From Cryptomeria japonica (Eukaryota > Streptophyta > Pinopsida > Cupressales > Cupressaceae): 22,500 nt of DNA. The notes below the pieces were generated by a model. It was not told the DNA's origin. It made no database searches and saw nothing but the letters and a program-made list of their open reading frames with translations. Below are positions 1 to 8,954 of this stretch, piece by piece; positions within the stretch are counted from its first letter, which is position 1; each line of letters opens with the position of its first letter. Location: contig NW_026729273.1 of the NCBI RefSeq assembly GCF_030272615.1, positions 57,501 through 80,000 on the forward strand. Reading direction: 5' to 3'. The translations under genes and the position numbers were made by a program.

Positions 1-680
1 CCGGTCACGTTTGTGTGCCCGAATTTCGCAAGGCAACCTCCATGGGACATGGAAAAGACTCGAGAAGAGAGCTCGCTCACGGGAGAGAGAAGCCAAGGAG
101 ACCACGAGAGTGCTGAGAGTGGGACAGCGCTGAATAGGCGGGAGAAGCCTGCGCGTATAAACGGAGATATATATCCAATTGCAACGAAGGAACGTGCCAA
201 AGATCGAGAACAATGGCAGAAATGCTAGTAACGTGCACTTCGGGACCAACGCATCACCGGAAGACAACCGCCAAACATCGAAAGAGTCGCGATGCTCCGC
301 AACCTACGTGCAAAGCGGTCGCACACCGGGTAAGGGAGTGAGAGCCCCAAACATAGCTGGGCGAGGCGCTCACTCCGCTCTTTAATATCTCGTTAATACC
401 GCCAAGGAAATGGCACAAGCACACACACACAAGCATCCTCGGAAGAGGACAGTTCGAGTGACAGGTCAAATCCAAGAGTTCCGAAGACTACCTCCAGGAA
501 CAATCGGGAACAAGACCGATTACAAGTCGTCGAGTCTGTTACTGGGCGAACACGAGATGCGCACAGGAAATCGATCAGCCCTCACAATGGCCCAAGGCCA
601 GAGATCGGACTGCTACGATTTACCCCAACAATCATCGTGCCACTCTTCGCAGAGAGGTGATAGACGCCAACGAGCCCGCG
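1..680. other. Non-repetitive left flank, presumed 5' ETS
   Basis: No gene, RNA or clear repeat is visible here. Short ORFs occur on both strands but have no recognisable domain, and none is favoured by context. Because the Pol I-type motifs at 5702-9802 point left, this stretch is probably transcribed 5' ETS of the 35S unit on the - strand. The 5' end of 18S rRNA is not present on either strand, so 18S would lie further left. Confidence 0.5.
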
Positions 681-1400
681 CATAGCAATCGAGGTGTAAA
701 AAGGGCGTTGAAGGCAGGAAGCCTGGACGAAAGAGGCTACGAGGTCACCTCGAAGCGGTCTAAGAATCGGGCGCACTTGGGGCGACTACCAGTGCCAACC
801 CCTTATCCCGCGGTGCGTCCGACACACAAAAATTTCCAAGGCGGCCAAGGAGCCTCCCCGCATAGCAATCGGGGTGTGAGGTTACGGATGCAGCATTGAT
901 AGCAATCGAGGTGTGAGGCGAAGGATGCAGAAGTGAGAGCCGAGGGATGTAGCAGAGATAGCAATCGGGGTGTGTGATGCAGAAGAGATAGCAATCGAGG
1001 TGTGCGGTGGGAAGGGCCCAGCAGCCAGAATGCATGAAGCGACGGATGAAGCAGTGATGACAACCGGGCTGTGAGGAGAGGAGGGATGCAGCCAAGAAAG
1101 CAATCAGGGCTCGAGGCAAGGGATGCATCAAGGATAGCAATCATGTTGTGAGGCGAGATTCCAAAGGCTAAACGTGAGAGGCTGCAGGGTCGACTCAGAG
1201 AGGTCTATGCATGTGAGAGGCTGAAAGCAAGGTCGACTCGGAGCGGTCTATGCATCGGGCGCGCTTGGGGCGACTACCAGTGCCAACCCCTTATCCCGCG
1301 ACGCGTCCGACAAAGAGAACGTTCCAAGGCGGCAGAGGAGGTTACCAGCCGAAGGATGCAGTAGCAATAACAGGTATAGTTCCGCGGCGGCCGAGAAGAC
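681..1400. repeat. Diverged edge of the 188-bp array with short interspersed repeats
   Basis: Two decayed partial units of the 188-bp family lie at about 735-880 and 1225-1350; both keep 'ggggcgactaccagtgccaa' followed by a 'ccttatcccgcg' block. Between and around them the box 'agcaatcg(a/g)ggtgtg' recurs near 684, 865, 902, 962 and 991, with decayed forms near 1100 and 1136. The spacing is irregular. It looks like the old, no longer homogenised edge of the array. No gene is seen. Confidence 0.65.
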
Positions 1401-4400
1401 TCACCGCATAGGAATCGGGATGCGAGGCGACGGATGCGGCGGGAAGGCCCCGACGGCTAAACGGAAGAGGCTGCAGGGCCGCCTCGGAATGGTCCAAGCA
1501 TCGGATGCGATTGGGACGACTACCAGTGCCAACCCCTTATCCCGCGATGCGTCCGATACACAGATAGTTCCAAGGCGGCCGAGGAGCCTCACCGCATATC
1601 AATCGGGGTGCGAGGCGAGGGATGGGGCGGGAAGGCCCCAACGGCTAGACGGAAGAGGCTTCAGGGCCACCTCGGAATGGTCCAAGCATCGGACGCGCTT
1701 GGGGCGACTGCCAGTGCCAACCCCTTATCCCGCGATGCGTCCGATACACAGATGGTTCCAAGGCGGCCGAGGAGCCTCACCGCATAGCAATCGGGGGTGC
1801 GAGGCGAGGGATGGGGCGGGAAGGCCCCAACGGCTAGACGGAAGAGGCTTCAGGGCCGCCTAGGAATGGTCCAAGCATCGGACACGCTTGGGGCGACTAC
1901 CAGTGACAGCCCCCTATCCCGCGATGCGTCCGATACGAAGATGGTTCCAAGGCGGCCGAGGAGCCTCACCGCATAGCAATCGGGGTGCGAGGTGGGGGAT
2001 GCGGCGAGATGGCCCCAACGGCTAGACGGAAGAGGCCACAGGGCCGCGTCGGAATAGTCCAAGCATCGGACGCGCTTGGGGCGACTACCAGTGACAACCC
2101 CTTATCCCGCGATGCGTCCGATACGAAGATAGTTCCAAGGCGGCCGAGGAGCCTCACCGCATAGCAATCGGGGTGCGAGGTGGGGGATGCGGCGAGATGG
2201 CCCCAACGGCTAGACGGAAGAGGCTGCAGGGCCGCCTCGGAATAGTCCAAGCATCGGACGCGCTTGGGGCCACTACCAGTGACAACCCCTTATCCCGCGA
2301 TGCGTCCGATACGAAGATAGTTCCAAGGCGGCCGAAGAGCCTCACCGCATAGCAATCGGGGTGCGAGGTGGGGGATGCGGCGAGATGGCCCCAACGGCTA
2401 GACGGAAGAGGCCACAGGGCCGCCTCGGAATAGTCCAAGCATCGGACGCGCTTGGGGCGACTACCAGTGACAACCCCTTATCCCGCGATGCGTCCGATAC
2501 GAAGATAGTTCCCAGGCGGCCGAGGAGCCTCACCGCATAGCAATCGGGGTGCGAGGCGAGGGATGCGGCGAGATGGCCCCAAAGGCTAGACGGAAGAGGC
2601 TGCAGGGCTGCCTCGGAATAGTCCAAGCATCGGACGCGCTTGGGGCGACTACCACTGCCAACCCCTTATCCCGCGATGCGTCCGATACACAGATAGTTCC
2701 GAGGCGGCCGAGGAGGTGGGGGATGCAGCGAGATGGCCCCAACGGCTAGACGGAAGAGGCTGCAGGGCCGCCTCGGAATAGTCCAAGCATCGGACGCGCT
2801 TGGGGCGACTACCAGTGACAACCCCTTATCCCGCGATGCGTCCGATACACAGATAGTTCCGAGGCGGCCAAGGAGCCTCACCGCATAGCAATCGTGGTGC
2901 GAGGTGGGGGATGCGGCGAGATGGCCCCAACGGCTAGACGGAAGAGGCTGCAGGGCCGCCTCGGAATGGTCCAAGCATCGGATGCGCTTGGGGCGACTAC
3001 CACTGCCAACCCCTTATCCCGCGATGCGTCCGATACACAGATAGTTCCAAGGCGGCCGAGGAGCCTCACAGCATAGCAATCGGGGTGCGAGGCGAGGGAT
3101 GCGGCGAGAAAGCCCCAACGGCTAGAGGGAAGAGGCTTCAGGTCCGCCTCGGAATGGTCCAAGCATCGGACGCGCTTGGGGCGACTACCAGTGACAACCC
3201 CTTATCCCGCGACGCGTCCGATACACAGATAGTTCCAAGGCGGCCGAGGAGCCTCACCGCATAGCAATCGGGGTGCGAGGCGAGGGATGCGGCGAGAAGG
3301 ACCCAACGGCTACACGGAAGAGGCTTCGGGGCCGCCTCGGAATGGTCCAAGCATCGGACGCGCTTGGGGCGACTACCAGTGACAACCCCTTATCCCGCGA
3401 CGCGTCCGATACACAGATAGTTCCAAGGCGGCCGAGGAGCCTCACCGCATAGCAATCGGGGTGCGAGGCGAGGGATGCGGCGAGAAGGACCCAACGGCTA
3501 CACGGAAGAGGCTTCGGGGCCGCCTCGGAATGGTCCAAGCATCGGACGCGCTTGGGGCGACTACCAGTGACAACCCCTTATCCCGCGACGCGTCCGATAC
3601 ACAGATAGTTCCAAGGCGGCCGAGGAGCCTCACCGCATAGCAATCGGGGTGCGAGGCGAGGGATGCGGCGAGAAGGACCCAACGGCTAGACGGAAGAGGC
3701 TTCGGGTCCGCCTCGGAATGGTCCAAGCATCGGACGCGCTTGGGGCGACTACCAGTGACAACCCCTTATCCCGCGACGCGTCCGATACACAGATAGTTCC
3801 AAGGCGGCCGAGGAGCCTCACCGCATAGCAATCGGGGTGCGAGGCGAGGGATGCGGCGAGAAGGACCCAACGGCTAGACGGAAGAGGCTTCGGGTCCGCC
3901 TCGGAATGGTCCAAGCATCGGACGCGCTTGGGGCGACTACCAGTGACAACCCCTTATCCCGCGACGCGTCCGATACACAGATAGTTCCAAGGCGGCCGAG
4001 GAGCCTCACCGCATAGCAATCGGGGTGCGAGGCGAGGGATGCGGCGAGAAGGACCCAACGGCTAGACGGAAGAGGCTTCGGGTCCGCCTCGGAATGGTCC
4101 AAGCATCGGACGCGCTTGGGGCGACTACCAGTGACAACCCCTTATCCCGCGACGCGTCCGATACACAGATAGTTCCGAGGCGGCCGAGGAGCCTCACCGC
4201 ATAGCAATCGGGGTGCGAGGCGAAGGATGCGGCGAGAAGGACCCAACGGCTAGACGGAAGAGGCTTCGGGTCCGCCTCGGAATGGTCCAAGCATCGGACG
4301 CGCTTGGGGCGACTACCAGTGACAACCCCTTATCCCGCGACGCGTCCGATACACAGATAGTTCCAAGGCGGCCGAGGAGCCTCACCGCATAGCAATCGGG

Positions 4401-5340
4401 GTGCGAGGCGAGGGATGCGGCGAGAAGGACCCAACGGCTAGACGGAAGAGGCTTCAGGGCCGCCTCGGAATGGTCCAAGCATCGAACGCGCTTGGGGCGA
4501 CTACCAGTGACAACCCCTTATCCCGCGACGCGTCCGATACACAGATAGTTCCGAGGCGGCCGAGGAGCCTCACCGCATAGCAATCGGGGTGCGAGGCGAG
4601 GGATGCGGCGAGAAGGACCCAACGGCTAGACGGAAGAGGCTTCAGGGCCGCCTCGGAATGGTCCAAGCATCGGACGCGCTTGGGGCGACTACCAGTGACA
4701 ACCCCTTATCCCGCGACGCGTCCGATACACAGATAGTTCCGAGGCGGCCGAGGAGCCTCACCGCATAGCAATCGGGGTGCGAGGCGAGGGATGCGGCGAG
4801 AAGGACCCAACGGCTAGACGGAAGAGGCTTCAGGGCCGCCTCGGAATGGTCCAAGCATCGGACGCGCTTGGGGCGACTACCAATGACAACCCCTTATCCC
4901 GCGACGCGTCCGATACACAGATAGTTCCGAGGCGGCCGAGGAGCCTCACCGCATAGCAATCGGGGTGCGAGGCGAGGGATGCGGCGAGAAGGACCCAACG
5001 GCTAGACGGAAGAGGCTTCAGGGCCGCCTCGGAATGGTCCAAGCATCGGACGCGCTTGGGGCGACTACCAGTGACAACCCCTTATCCCGCGACGCGTCCG
5101 ATACACAGATAGTTCCGAGGCGGCCGAGGAGCCTCACCGCATAGCAATCGGGGTGCGAGGCGAGGGATGCGGCGAGAAGGACCCAACGGCTAGACGGAAG
5201 AGGCTTCAGGGCCGCCTCGGAATGGTCCAAGCATCGGACGCGCTTGGGGCGACTACCGTTGCCAACCCCTTATCCCGCGATGCGTCTGATACACAGATAG
5301 TTCCGAGGCGGCCGAGGAGCCTCACCGCATAGCAATCGGG
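1401..5340. repeat. 188-bp tandem repeat array, about 21 units (putative 5' ETS subrepeats)
   Basis: The box 'gcatagcaatcggg' recurs every 188 bp: 2882, 3070, 3258, 3446, 3634, 3822 and on to 5326, with slightly less regular units from about 1408. Each unit also has 'ggctagacggaagaggctt', 'gactaccagtgacaa' and 'gcgtccgatacacagatag'. One unit near 2716 lacks about 28 bp including the 'gcatagcaatcgg' box. The left units are more diverged; the right units are nearly identical and fall into blocks with shared variants. Stop-free - strand frames of 70-94 codons recur every 188 bp, but 188 is not a multiple of three and no start or product is sensible, so they are treated as non-coding. The array lies downstream of all the leftward Pol I-type motifs. 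ETS subrepeats are known from conifer rDNA; assignment to the ETS here is inference. Confidence 0.9.
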
Positions 5341-5587
5341 TTGCGAGGCAGATTATTGGGAAGGGAACCCCCTGGGATGCGGCTCAAGCAGTGCCCAAAG
5401 GGACTGGAATGCGGAATCACATCGAGAGACCCAAATGCTATACGAGGGCTCAAATCGAATTATCGATTTGGCCACGACATGGACGCATCGGAACGACTAC
5501 CTTTGCCGAACCACTCGCAATTGCATCCATACCGAAACCAATAGACATTTCCGTTAGAGCCCTCGCATAGCATTCGGGAATCTCGCA

Positions 5588-5677
5588 TGCCCCTCTAAAT
5601 CGACCAATGCTGGCGCTCAATGAAAATCCGAGCGCTACCACCGTTCGAGCGCCAGCATTGGTCGAGTTAGAGGGGCA
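5588..5677 (-). other. 31-bp inverted repeat (leader hairpin), promoter copy 1
   Basis: Arms at 5588-5618 and 5647-5677 pair at 30 of 31 positions, with a 28-nt spacer. The inner 18 bp (5601-5618 with 5647-5664) are perfect: 'cgaccaatgctggcgctc' against its reverse complement. If Pol I starts at the motif 5702-5714 and reads left, the hairpin begins about 30 nt into the transcript. Equivalent weaker hairpins lie beside the next two promoter copies. Confidence 0.85.
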
Positions 5678-5701
5678 CGGGGGAGAATGCTCCAGTCAAC
5701 A

Positions 5702-5714
5702 CCTCCCCTATATA
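5702..5714 (-). promoter_or_regulatory. Putative Pol I promoter copy 1 (nearest to 18S side)
   Basis: The - strand reads TATATAGGGGAGG, matching the core of the plant Pol I initiation site (TATATA followed by a G run; initiation falls at the purine after TATATA). The start would be at about 5708 and run left. It is preceded on the - strand by a 'gacaaataact' block shared with the other copies. As the leftmost copy it is the best candidate for the main 35S gene promoter. No experimental start is available. Confidence 0.75.
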
Positions 5715-6084
5715 AGTTATTTGTCCGATTCTCGCACAACCGTAGTCTGCCTCGTCGAATCAAACAACGGTCCCAGATTCCGACTTCCGTTCCGTAGAGA
5801 CCCAAAAGCTAGATGGAGGCTCGCAAGAAAGAGAGTCGGCGCATAGCAATCGGGTTTCTCGAACGTTTAGGGACCGAGCTCACTTGCGGATAGGGCAAAA
5901 TCCGCCAAGCAACCCAAAAGCTAGACGGGGGCTCGAATCGAATCGCCTAGGCGGCCACAACAACGACGTGTTGGATCGACTACCAGTGCCAAACCATTCA
6001 GCAAGACTAGTCTGTGTCGAGGCCGGATAGAGATTCTCAGAGAGCGCCCGCATAGCATTTAGGAGACCTGCCGCGTCCCTCACA

Positions 6085-6155
6085 CTCGACAAATGGTGGT
6101 GCACGTTTATAAATCCGAGCGATCCCAACCCTTTCAAGCACCAACATCGGTCGAG
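6085..6155 (-). other. Leader hairpin, promoter copy 2
   Basis: Arms 6085-6102 and 6138-6155 pair at 15 of 18 positions. The inner stem is GGTGC/GCACC, where copy 1 has GGCGCTC/GAGCGCC. The loop keeps 'aaatccgagcg', as in copy 1. Sequence differs but pairing is kept. Confidence 0.65.
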
Positions 6156-6191
6156 ATAGAGGGGCACGGAGGGGGCTGCGTGAGACAACAC

Positions 6192-6204
6192 AGTCCCCTA
6201 TATA
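6192..6204 (-). promoter_or_regulatory. Putative Pol I promoter copy 2
   Basis: The - strand reads TATATAGGGGACT. The TATATAGGGG core is intact but the following GG is changed to CT, unlike the other copies. It is flanked on the + strand by the same 'ttgtccgattctc' block and lies beside its own hairpin. Confidence 0.65.
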
Positions 6205-6525
6205 AGTTATTTGTCCGATTCTCACACATCCGAAGAATGGTCATCAAATCGGACAACAGCCCAAACTTCCGACTTCCGTCCCAGAAAGCCCAAGAGCTAT
6301 CTAAAACGTTCATGGCCGGAACTCGATCGCGGCTATACCAGTCCGCCAAGCAACCCAAAAGCTAGACTGGAGCTCTAGTCGAATCACCTCTGTGGCCATT
6401 GCAAGGACGTGTTGGAGCGACTACCATTGCCGAACCATTCCGCAGGTCGAGTCCATACCAAGGCCGCATAGAGATTCACGATGAGCTCCTGCATAGCAAT
6501 CAGGAGACTTGCCGTGTCCATCACA

Positions 6526-6595
6526 ATCGATAAATCCTGGTGCAAGATTTTTGCATCCGAGCGCTCCAACCAGTCAAGCACCAGCATCAATCGAC
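6526..6595 (-). other. Leader hairpin, promoter copy 3
   Basis: Arms 6526-6543 and 6578-6595 pair at 14 of 18 positions, with an inner CTGGTGC/GCACCAG stem. The loop has 'gcatccgagcgctccaacc', sharing 'atccgagcg' with copies 1 and 2. It is the weakest of the three. Confidence 0.55.
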
Positions 6596-6632
6596 ATAAA
6601 CGGGCACGGGGGGAGGATGCTCGAGAACACTA

Positions 6633-6645
6633 CCTCCCCTATATA
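6633..6645 (-). promoter_or_regulatory. Putative Pol I promoter copy 3
   Basis: The - strand reads TATATAGGGGAGG with the conserved upstream block. It sits at the right end of the third diverged promoter unit, about 40 nt from its hairpin. Confidence 0.72.
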
Positions 6646-6670
6646 AGTTATTTGTCCGATTCTCAAGCAG

Positions 6671-6780
6671 CCGAAGTCTGGTCATCGAATCGGGTCAAAG
6701 ACCACAACTTCCGACTTTACCCACAATGCAAGTCATCGAATCGAACATCGGCCCCCGAGTCGGACTCCATGCGTATGTCA
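6671..6780. other. Spacer between diverged promoter units and 50/56-bp array
   Basis: It contains decayed 'gtcatcgaatcg' boxes at about 6679 and 6732, probably ancestors or relics of the adjoining array. Nothing else is recognised. Confidence 0.4.
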
Positions 6781-7100
6781 GGTCATCGGACCCAAATTCC
6801 GCCTTCCTGCGCATGGCGGGCCATCAATATCAACTCGGTCATCGGACCCAAACTCCGCCTTTTTGCGTATGGCACGCCTTCAAATCGGTCATCGGACCCA
6901 AATTCCGCCTTCCTGTGCATGGCGGGCCATCAACATCAACTCGGTCATCGGACCCAAATTCCGCCTTTCTGCGCATGGCACGCCATCAACTCGGTCATCG
7001 GACCCAAATTCCGCCTTCCTGCGCATGGCAGGTCATCGGACACAAATTCAGACCTCGCCAATATGCCTACGTATCGAATCGGTCATCGGACCCAACTTCC
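6781..7100. repeat. Short array of 'ggtcatcggacccaa' units, 50/56-bp spacing
   Basis: The 15-bp box 'ggtcatcggacccaa' starts at 6781, 6837, 6887, 6943 and 6993, then 7031 (one base changed) and 7081. The intervals are 56, 50, 56, 50, 38 and 50. The alternating lengths come from a longer 'catcaa(t/c)atcaactc' filler in every second unit. The last boxes continue into the first 311-bp unit. ORFs through the array are repeat artefacts. Confidence 0.8.
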
Positions 7101-7128
7101 GACTTCATCCATACTGTAGGGTCTTTGA

Positions 7129-7150
7129 GGTTGGCGCGGTGCGCTCAACC
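7129..7150 (-). other. Small leader hairpin, 311-bp unit 1
   Basis: GGTTG-GCGC, loop ggt, GCGC-t-CAACC: a 9-bp stem with a single bulged base, 28 nt from the promoter core. Confidence 0.6.
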
Positions 7151-7177
7151 CAGGGAGTCGACCCATCGAAGCATACA

Positions 7178-7190
7178 CCTCCCCTATATA
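7178..7190 (-). promoter_or_regulatory. Putative Pol I spacer promoter copy 4
   Basis: The - strand reads TATATAGGGGAGG, preceded by 'gacaaatagct' and followed by 'tgtatgcttcgatgggtcg'. First of the 311-bp family. Confidence 0.72.
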
Positions 7191-7439
7191 AGCTATTTGT
7201 CCGATTCCCACACCTGTGTAGTTTGCACCTCTGACCAGGACATCGACCCCAACTTCCGAACTCGACTGCAACGACGGCACCAGCGCCTTGGTGCGCACCT
7301 TGCGACGCACAGTCCCAACATTCGCCTTCCTGCACATGGCAGGTCATCGGACCCAAATTCCGACCTCGCGAGTATGCCTACATATCGAATCGGTCATCGG
7401 ACCCAACTTCCGACTTCATCCATACCGTAGGGTCTTTGA

Positions 7440-7461
7440 GGTTGGCGCGGTGCGCTCAACC
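7440..7461 (-). other. Small leader hairpin, 311-bp unit 2
   Basis: Same GGTTG-GCGC / GCGC-t-CAACC stem with a ggt loop as in the previous unit. Confidence 0.6.
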
Positions 7462-7488
7462 CGGGGAGTCGACCCAACGAAGCATACA

Positions 7489-7501
7489 CCTCCCCTATAT
7501 A
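7489..7501 (-). promoter_or_regulatory. Putative Pol I spacer promoter copy 5
   Basis: TATATAGGGGAGG on the - strand, exactly 311 bp from copy 4, with identical flanks. Confidence 0.72.
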
Positions 7502-7750
7502 AGCTATTTGTCCGATTCCCACACCTGTGTAGTTTGCACCTCCGATCAAGACATCGACCCCAACTTCCGAACTCGCCTCCAACGACCGAACCAGCGCCTT
7601 GGTGCGCACCTTGCAACGCACAGTGCCAACATTCGCCTTCCTGCACGTGGCAGGTCATCGGACCCAAATTCCGACCTCGCGAGTATGCCTACATATCGAA
7701 TCGGTCATCGGACCCAACTTCCGACTTCATCCATACCGTAGGGTCTTTGA

Positions 7751-7772
7751 GGTTGGCGCGGTGCGCTCAACC
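7751..7772 (-). other. Small leader hairpin, 311-bp unit 3
   Basis: Same stem and loop as in units 1 and 2 of this family. Confidence 0.6.
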
Positions 7773-7799
7773 CGGGGAGTCGACCCAACGAAGCATACA

Positions 7800-7812
7800 C
7801 CTCCCCTATATA
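7800..7812 (-). promoter_or_regulatory. Putative Pol I spacer promoter copy 6
   Basis: TATATAGGGGAGG on the - strand, 311 bp from copy 5. Confidence 0.72.
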
Positions 7813-8061
7813 AGCTATTTGTCCGATTCCCACACCTGTGTAGCTTGCACCTCCGATCAGGACATCGACCCCAACTTCCGAACTCGACTAAAAAGACCGC
7901 ACCAGCGCCTTGGTGTGCACCTTGCAACGCACAGTGTCAACATTCGCCTTCCTGCACATGGCAGGTCATCGGACCCAAATTCCGACCTCATGAGCATACC
8001 TACTAATCGAATCGGTCATCGGACCCAACTTCCGACTTCATCCATACCGTAGGGTCTTTGA

Positions 8062-8083
8062 GGTTGGCGCGGTGCGCTCAACC
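8062..8083 (-). other. Small leader hairpin, 311-bp unit 4
   Basis: Same stem and loop; the base after the stem is t rather than c. Confidence 0.6.
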
Positions 8084-8110
8084 TGGGGAGTCGACCCATC
8101 GAAGCATACA

Positions 8111-8123
8111 CCTCCCCTATATA
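8111..8123 (-). promoter_or_regulatory. Putative Pol I spacer promoter copy 7
   Basis: TATATAGGGGAGG on the - strand, 311 bp from copy 6. The 52-bp palindromic array lies about 100 bp upstream of it in the - orientation, at a position where other spacer promoters have the next 311-bp unit. Confidence 0.72.
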
Positions 8124-8221
8124 AGCTATTTGTCCGATTCCGACACCTGTGTAGTTTGCACCTCCGCTCAGGACATCGACCCCAACTTCCGAACTCGCCT
8201 GCAACGACCGAACCAGCGCCT

Positions 8222-8815
8222 TGGTGCGCACCAAAAGTGCGCACTTTTGGAGGGCACTTTTGTGCGCTCCAAAGGTGCGCACTTTTGGAGGGCACTTTTC
8301 TGCGCTCCAAAGGTGCGCACTTTTGGAGGGCACTTTTTGGAGGGCACTTTTCTGCGCTCCAAAGGTGCGCACTTTTGGAGGGCACTTTTTGGAGGGCACT
8401 TTTCTGCGCTCCAAAGGTGCGCACTTTTGGAGGGCACTTTTTGGAGGGCACTTTTCTGCGCTCCAAAGGTGCGCACTTTTGGAGGGCACTTTTTGGAGGG
8501 CACTTTTCTGCGCTCCAAAGGTGCGCACTTTTGGAGGGCACTTTTTGGAGGGCACTTTTCTGCGCTCCAAAGGTGCGCACTTTTGGAGGGCACTTTTTGG
8601 AGGGCACTTTTCTGCGCTCCAAAGGTGCGCACTTTTGGAGGGCACTTTTTGGAGGGCACTTTTCTGCGCTCCAAAGGTGCGCACTTTTGGAGGGCACTTT
8701 TTGGAGGGCACTTTTCTGCGCTCCAAAGGTGCGCACTTTTGGAGGGCACTTTTGTGCACTCCAAAGGTGCGCACTTTTGGAGGGCACTTTTCCTGTGCTC
8801 CAAAGGTGCACACCT
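8222..8815. repeat. 52-bp palindromic tandem array
   Basis: The word 'ctgcgctcc' starts at 8300, 8352, 8404, 8456, 8508, 8560, 8612, 8664 and 8716, exactly 52 bp apart, and the units look identical. Each unit contains CTCCAAAG-GTGCGCAC-TTTTGGAG, a 24-bp palindrome with a single mismatched pair (g/t), followed by two 'ggagggcac' words. The left edge holds a perfect 20-bp palindrome (8231-8250) and a perfect 14-bp one (8221-8234). Because 52 is not a multiple of three and there are no stops, long ORFs of 198-314 codons appear in five frames; none is credible. The array replaces the remainder of the fourth 311-bp unit. Confidence 0.92.
8231..8250. other. Perfect 20-bp palindrome
   Basis: 'ccaaaagtgcgcacttttgg' equals its own reverse complement. 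It overlaps the adjacent 14-bp palindrome 'ttggtgcgcaccaa' (8221-8234) and marks the left start of the 52-bp array, so it may be the seed of the expansion. Confidence 0.9.
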
Positions 8816-8883
8816 AGGTGAGCACCTTCGACCACACCTTGTAGCACACCAAACTCTGACTTTCGACTTCATCCGCAATGCAG
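8816..8883. other. Junction between 52-bp array and 157-bp units
   Basis: It contains 'gcacctaggtgagcacctt' and a 'cgacttcatccgcaatgcag' segment that resembles the part of the 311-bp unit preceding the 'gggtctttgagg' box. It is a fused relic of a promoter unit. Confidence 0.5.
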
Positions 8884-8892
8884 GGTCTTTGA

Positions 8893-8914
8893 GGTTGGCG
8901 CAATGCGCACAACC
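8893..8914 (-). other. Small leader hairpin, 157-bp unit 1
   Basis: GGTTG-GCGC, loop aat, GCGC-a-CAACC. Same fold as in the 311-bp units, but with a changed loop and a changed bulged base. Confidence 0.6.
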
Positions 8915-8941
8915 AGGGGAGTCGACCCATCAAACCCAACA

Positions 8942-8954
8942 CCTCCCCTATATA
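8942..8954 (-). promoter_or_regulatory. Putative Pol I spacer promoter copy 8
   Basis: TATATAGGGGAGG on the - strand; first of the 157-bp family, 831 bp from copy 7 because the 52-bp array intervenes. Confidence 0.7.

Larger units (their letters stand above)
5341..6670 (-). repeat. Three diverged promoter-bearing units (about 440-490 bp each)
   Basis: Three related segments follow one order from left to right: a 'cccaaaagctagac'-like box, a 'gactacc(a/t)(g/t)tgcc' box (5495, 5978, 6418), a 'gcatagca' box (5565, 6050, 6491), an inverted repeat with a conserved 'atccgagcg' in its loop, an 'aggggcacgg' box or its variant, then the Pol I-type motif and a 'ttgtccgattctc' block. The motif spacing is 490 and 441 bp. 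These units are the promoter region nearest to the presumed 18S side. They are older (more diverged) than the 311- and 157-bp units to the right. Confidence 0.75.
7031..8229 (-). repeat. 311-bp promoter units, four tandem copies (last one interrupted)
   Basis: Units start at the 'ggtcatcgga' box: 7031, 7342, 7653 and 7964, exactly 311 bp apart. Each has a second 'ggtcatcggacccaactt' box, a 'gggtctttgagg' box, a small hairpin, 'gtcgaccca', the Pol I-type motif, a 'ttgtccgattccca' block, 'catcgaccccaacttccga', and a 'cgcctt' block running into ggtg(c/t)gcacctt. The fourth unit stops at about 8229, where the 52-bp array begins. The first copy differs most from the others. Confidence 0.88.

Noticed and set aside
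1850-5230. Series of 70-94 codon - strand ORFs that look like a conserved protein family
   Set aside because: They are the 188-bp repeat read again and again. Their ends overlap the next unit, and the conservation is that of the DNA repeat.
8222-8815. CRISPR-like array
   Set aside because: Units are contiguous and identical with no unique spacers, and the context is plant rDNA.
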